A DNA stretch of 8,710 nt from JAWOGN01 sp046496815. GTDB taxonomy: Bacteria > Desulfobacterota > DSM-4660 > Desulfatiglandales > Desulfatiglandaceae. Where the stretch lies: contig JAWOGN010000311.1 in assembly GCA_046496815.1 (NCBI GenBank), forward strand, positions 1 to 8,710, given 5' to 3'. This document shows, piece by piece, positions 6,484 to 8,710 of the stretch; positions within the stretch are counted from its first letter, which is position 1, and the number at the start of each line of letters is the position of its first letter. The position numbers and the translations under genes are program-made. The notes beneath the pieces were generated by a model. It had not been told where the DNA came from. It saw only the letters and a list, made by a program, of their open reading frames with translations, and did not search any database.

Positions 6484-7164
6484 ATGAAAACCGATGACAT
6501 GGCGTGCCCTTTATGTCGGAGTTCGGGAAATGCAATTCCGGGAACTCCATTCCACCTATGCGGCGAATGTCGGGGACTCTATCGTCATGTCCGGCACCGG
6601 CCAAGCATTGAGGAAGAAAAAGCCGGGGATGAAACCCATAACAACGATGTGGATGATCCGGGGTATCGGCTGTTCGTGTCGCCCATCGTCTCTTCCGTGC
6701 TGAGGGATTTTACCCCGGATCACTCGGGGCTGGATTTCGGTGCCGGTACCGGGCCGGTGATATCGAAGCTTTTGCATGAGCATCGCTTCAATATTGTTCA
6801 ATACGACCCCTTTTTCCATAACCATCCGACATTACTTGAAGAAACCTACGACTACATCGTTTGTTGTGAAGTGATTGAGCATTTTTATTCACCTGACAAA
6901 GAATTTGCGTTGCTGAAGCGACTTCTGAATCCCCAGGGAAGACTCTTTTGCATGACTCAGCTATATAGCCCGGAAATAGACTTCGGCAACTGGTACTACA
7001 TAAAAGACCCCACGCATGTATTCATATATCAATCGGCAACCATGGAATGGATAAGACGGAAACAGGAGTTTTCTTCCTGCACCCTACAGGACAGGCTGGT
7101 CACCCTGGTGAATCCATCGGAAATCCAGCCTGACGCCGCTTCCGCCCGGTCGGGAGCGGGCTGA
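6484..7164 (+). CDS. Class I SAM-dependent methyltransferase with N-terminal zinc ribbon
   Basis: A 226-residue soluble methyltransferase of the Methyltransf_23-like group. The N-terminus has a four-cysteine ribbon, CPLC (8-11) and CGEC (26-29), likely to bind zinc. A charged linker follows with EEEKAGDETHNNDVDDPGYR, a stretch conserved in this subfamily. The Rossmann fold shows motif I LDFGAGTGP (83-91), the acidic end of strand 2 at VQYDPFF (D108), and the post-motif YDYIVCCEVIEHF (122-134). IKDPTHVFIYQ near the C-terminus is also subfamily-typical. The substrate is unknown. The start is uncertain: TTG at 6460 and ATG at 6484 share the frame and neither has a good ribosome binding site. I prefer ATG because it lies just before the first Cys. 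The last dozen residues (after VTLVNP) look non-conserved. It lies 47 bases after the macrodomain gene on the same strand, so co-transcription is likely. Confidence 0.88.
   Translation: MKTDDMACPLCRSSGNAIPGTPFHLCGECRGLYRHVRHRPSIEEEKAGDETHNNDVDDPGYRLFVSPIVSSVLRDFTPDHSGLDFGAGTGPVISKLLHEHRFNIVQYDPFFHNHPTLLEETYDYIVCCEVIEHFYSPDKEFALLKRLLNPQGRLFCMTQLYSPEIDFGNWYYIKDPTHVFIYQSATMEWIRRKQEFSSCTLQDRLVTLVNPSEIQPDAASARSGAG
7136..7159 (+). terminator. GC-rich hairpin at the end of the methyltransferase gene (weak terminator candidate)
   Basis: CCGCTTCCG (7136-7144) pairs with CGGGAGCGG (7151-7159) over nine positions with one G-T pair and a 6-base loop. It lies over the last codons and just before the stop. 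Only a short pyrimidine stretch follows, without a proper T run, so rho-independent function is doubtful. Confidence 0.25.
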
Positions 7165-7514
7165 TCTTTCCTGCCTGCGCCGTGAGATTCAAGAGATCGG
7201 CGATGCGTTCGGCTCGCAGGATTTAAGGCGTCCGACCTGGTTTTCCTGTCCCTTCGATCCGGACTTTCGTGGAGCCGCCCACCCGGGCGCAGTTCTCCCA
7301 TCGCGCTCCCCTGGGTCATAAAAAATCTTGAGGGGCCTTGACGTGCAATTTTGTAATCTGGTAGTTTCCCAACGTCTGAAAGCAGCTTTTTTTAGCTGTT
7401 TACCGCTGAAAATAGTGGCCAATGATCAATATTGTGTGGTGTGAGGGAAATGGAAACAATAAAGCAAATTGTCGGGAATTGCCTGATTGGACAACAAACA
7501 CGGGGAGCTTGCTT
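7165..7514. other. Gap without a convincing gene between methyltransferase and membrane protein
   Basis: In the first half one plus-strand frame stays open from 7112 to TAA 7319-7321 (REIQEIGDAFGSQDLRRPTW is readable within it). It has no ATG, GTG or TTG start and resembles nothing I recognise; it could be a degraded gene tail. The second half turns AT-rich. An imperfect inverted repeat with a T6 loop spans 7380-7401 (AAGCAGCT and AGCTGTTT). TTGACG at 7339-7344 resembles a -35 box but has no good -10 at standard spacing. An upstream in-frame ATG (7422) for the membrane protein lacks a ribosome binding site. The promoter for the next gene is probably here but I cannot place it. Confidence 0.5.
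7502..7507 (+). promoter_or_regulatory. Ribosome binding site that fixes the membrane protein start
   Basis: GGGGAG lies 7 bases before ATG 7515. The frame is open from an earlier ATG at 7422, but that one has no ribosome binding site, and the 31 residues it would add (NIVWCEGNGNNKANC and so on) are polar and unlike a membrane-protein N-terminus. Confidence 0.75.
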
Positions 7515-8504
7515 ATGAAAGATTTCAGTTTCGGTGAAGTATTGGGGTTAATGATGAAAACAGCACCTTTCTTGCTTTTTCGTTTGCTTGTCTATTTCGG
7601 CATCACCCTGGCCTTTGTGATCATCACCGGCACTGGAGCCGGTATCGGCTACGGTATAGGGGCCATCGCGAAAAATGCGCCGGCCGGGGGCATGTGGGGC
7701 GGCCTTGCCGGGTTTGGTGTTGCCTCAGTCATCATGTATTTTATCCGTGAGTATCTGCTCTACATCGTCAAAGCCGGGCATATCGCCGTTCTGGTTGAGC
7801 TGGTCGAAGGCAGGGATATCCCCGGCGGCAAGGGTCAGATCAAATACGCCCGCCAACAGGTGCAGGAACGATTTACCACGTCCACCGTGCTTTTTGGATT
7901 GGATCAGCTGGTCAAAGGCATCCTGAGGGCTTTCAACAGGGCATTTTTCAGTATCGCCACCATTCTGCCGATTCCTGGTGCGGCCGGCGCCATGAAGTTC
8001 TTAAATACCATCATCACCCTTTCCCTTACTTATCTTGACGAAGTCATCCTGGCATATCTTATGAAAACCCGCGCCGATAATCCTTGGGCAGGAGGCCGCA
8101 CCGCACTCATCCTGTATGCCCAGAACTATACCAAGTTCCTTAAAAACGCCGTATGGCTGGCGATTTTTATCTGGGCGGCAACTTTTGTGGTCTTTCTGGT
8201 GGTACTCGGACCGGTGGCCCTTTTAGTAAGTCTTTTTCCGGGCACGGCCGGACCGCTAACGCTGATTCTGGCCTTGGTCTTCGCCTGGGGAATCAAACAG
8301 GCGGTAATTGAGCCCATCGGCATGACCGCCCTGATGCAGGTCTACTTTAAAGTGACCGAGGGCCAAGTTGCCAATCCTGAATGGGAAGCCAAGCTGGAAA
8401 GCGTTTCCTCCAAATTCAAGAAACTCAAAGACAAGGCAATAACCTGGCCCGGTGACAAACAGGATCCAACCGCGCGGCAGGCCCCGGCGCCTGTTGACGG
8501 TTAA
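7515..8504 (+). CDS. Conserved multi-spanning membrane protein of unknown function
   Basis: A 329-residue integral membrane protein beginning MKDFSFGEVLGLMMKTAPF. Hydrophobic spans are visible at about residues 18-40 (FLLFRLLVYFGITLAFVIIT), 60-85 (GLAGFGVASVIMYF then REYLLYIV), 155-190 (around TILPIPGAAGAM and LSLTYLDEVILAYLM), and two or three between about 210 and 265 (AVWLAIFIWAATFVVFLVVL; LTLILALVFAWGI). Gly-rich GTGAGIGYGIG follows the first span. A soluble loop with GRDIPGGKGQIKYARQQVQERF, and the motifs DNPWAGGRTALILYAQNYTKF and ALMQVYFKVTEGQ, look like conserved family signatures. The charged C-terminal tail is probably cytoplasmic. There is no cleavable signal peptide. I recall similar uncharacterised proteins in Desulfobacterota but know no function. 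It is separated from the genes before it by 350 bases and is probably an independent unit. Confidence 0.85.
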   Translation: MKDFSFGEVLGLMMKTAPFLLFRLLVYFGITLAFVIITGTGAGIGYGIGAIAKNAPAGGMWGGLAGFGVASVIMYFIREYLLYIVKAGHIAVLVELVEGRDIPGGKGQIKYARQQVQERFTTSTVLFGLDQLVKGILRAFNRAFFSIATILPIPGAAGAMKFLNTIITLSLTYLDEVILAYLMKTRADNPWAGGRTALILYAQNYTKFLKNAVWLAIFIWAATFVVFLVVLGPVALLVSLFPGTAGPLTLILALVFAWGIKQAVIEPIGMTALMQVYFKVTEGQVANPEWEAKLESVSSKFKKLKDKAITWPGDKQDPTARQAPAPVDG

Positions 8505-8710
8505 GATATCTAAAAAGGGAGATGATAGGAATACCCAATTCCGCCTCAGTCATTTGATTGTGGGGTAAACGTCCCGTAATTGAGACAAAGAATGAATGCC
8601 TTGAGTTATTGAAAAATCGGAAAACCACCACCGCTTCGGGATGGAAGACGGACGCGGCTGGATGGAGCGCCTGGGCTATGATAACGCCTGCCGCGCCCTT
8701 GTCGATATCT
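8505..8710. other. Right-end stretch, no identifiable gene; an open frame runs off the edge
   Basis: AT-rich after the membrane gene, with no clear terminator. From 8605 one plus-strand frame is open to the window end and includes ATG 8641, giving MEDGRGWMERLGYDNACRAL; it lacks a ribosome binding site. A second frame (through NECLELLKNRKTT) is also open. The sharp rise in GC after about 8640 suggests a coding region beginning or a truncated gene, but I recognise neither reading. Confidence 0.35.

Noticed and set aside
7380..7401. Imperfect hairpin with T6 loop as a rho-independent terminator
   Set aside because: The T tract is in the loop rather than after the stem, and no gene on the plus strand ends just before it.
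1..8710. CRISPR array, tRNA or rRNA genes
   Set aside because: No regularly spaced repeats, tRNA-like cloverleaf or rRNA-like sequence was found by eye on either strand.

Overview
The window looks like an accessory, partly decayed segment of a Gram-negative bacterial chromosome. Codon use is fairly GC-rich in the helicase and SWIM genes and more AT-rich at the left end and in the macrodomain gene. The style of the proteins suggests Desulfobacterota or a neighbouring proteobacterial lineage. This is an impression, because no rRNA or lineage marker is present.

Left end (82-1362): two broken genes stand head to head. On the minus strand is a Y1/HUH (IS200/RAYT-like) transposase, and on the plus strand a Fic-domain protein. 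Both lack their 5' parts at the same point (about 695-707, inside or beside a run of eight G), and each carries a single-base frameshift. One deletion between divergent genes would explain the shared truncation; an assembly error is the alternative.

Middle (1353-5810): a clear promoter (TTAATA, 17 bp, TATAAT) is followed at once by a perfect 9-bp inverted repeat. These lie upstream of an operon-like run. The first gene is reduced to its first 41 codons, ends in TAG, and continues in the same frame into the C-terminal remnant of another protein. Two intact genes follow: a full-length SNF2-family ATPase with an SNF2-associated domain, and a SWIM zinc-finger protein with a Lys/Arg/Ala-rich linker and a C-terminal helix-turn-helix. 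These two belong to a recurrent SNF2/SWIM gene set, and the 41-codon remnant resembles the usual third member.

Right end (5906-8710): a stand-alone macrodomain protein follows, in which the Asp of the MacroD-type catalytic loop is replaced by Ala. Next come a class I SAM methyltransferase with an N-terminal four-cysteine zinc ribbon, a 350-base stretch without a gene, and a conserved multi-spanning membrane protein of unknown function with a clean ribosome binding site. The last 200 bases hold no identifiable gene, though a frame of unknown identity runs off the end.

Working together: the SNF2 motor and the SWIM-HTH protein are almost certainly translated from one mRNA and probably act on DNA as a pair. 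The macrodomain and methyltransferase are co-directional and could extend the cluster to a four-gene nucleic-acid or modification module. That link is an inference from position only.
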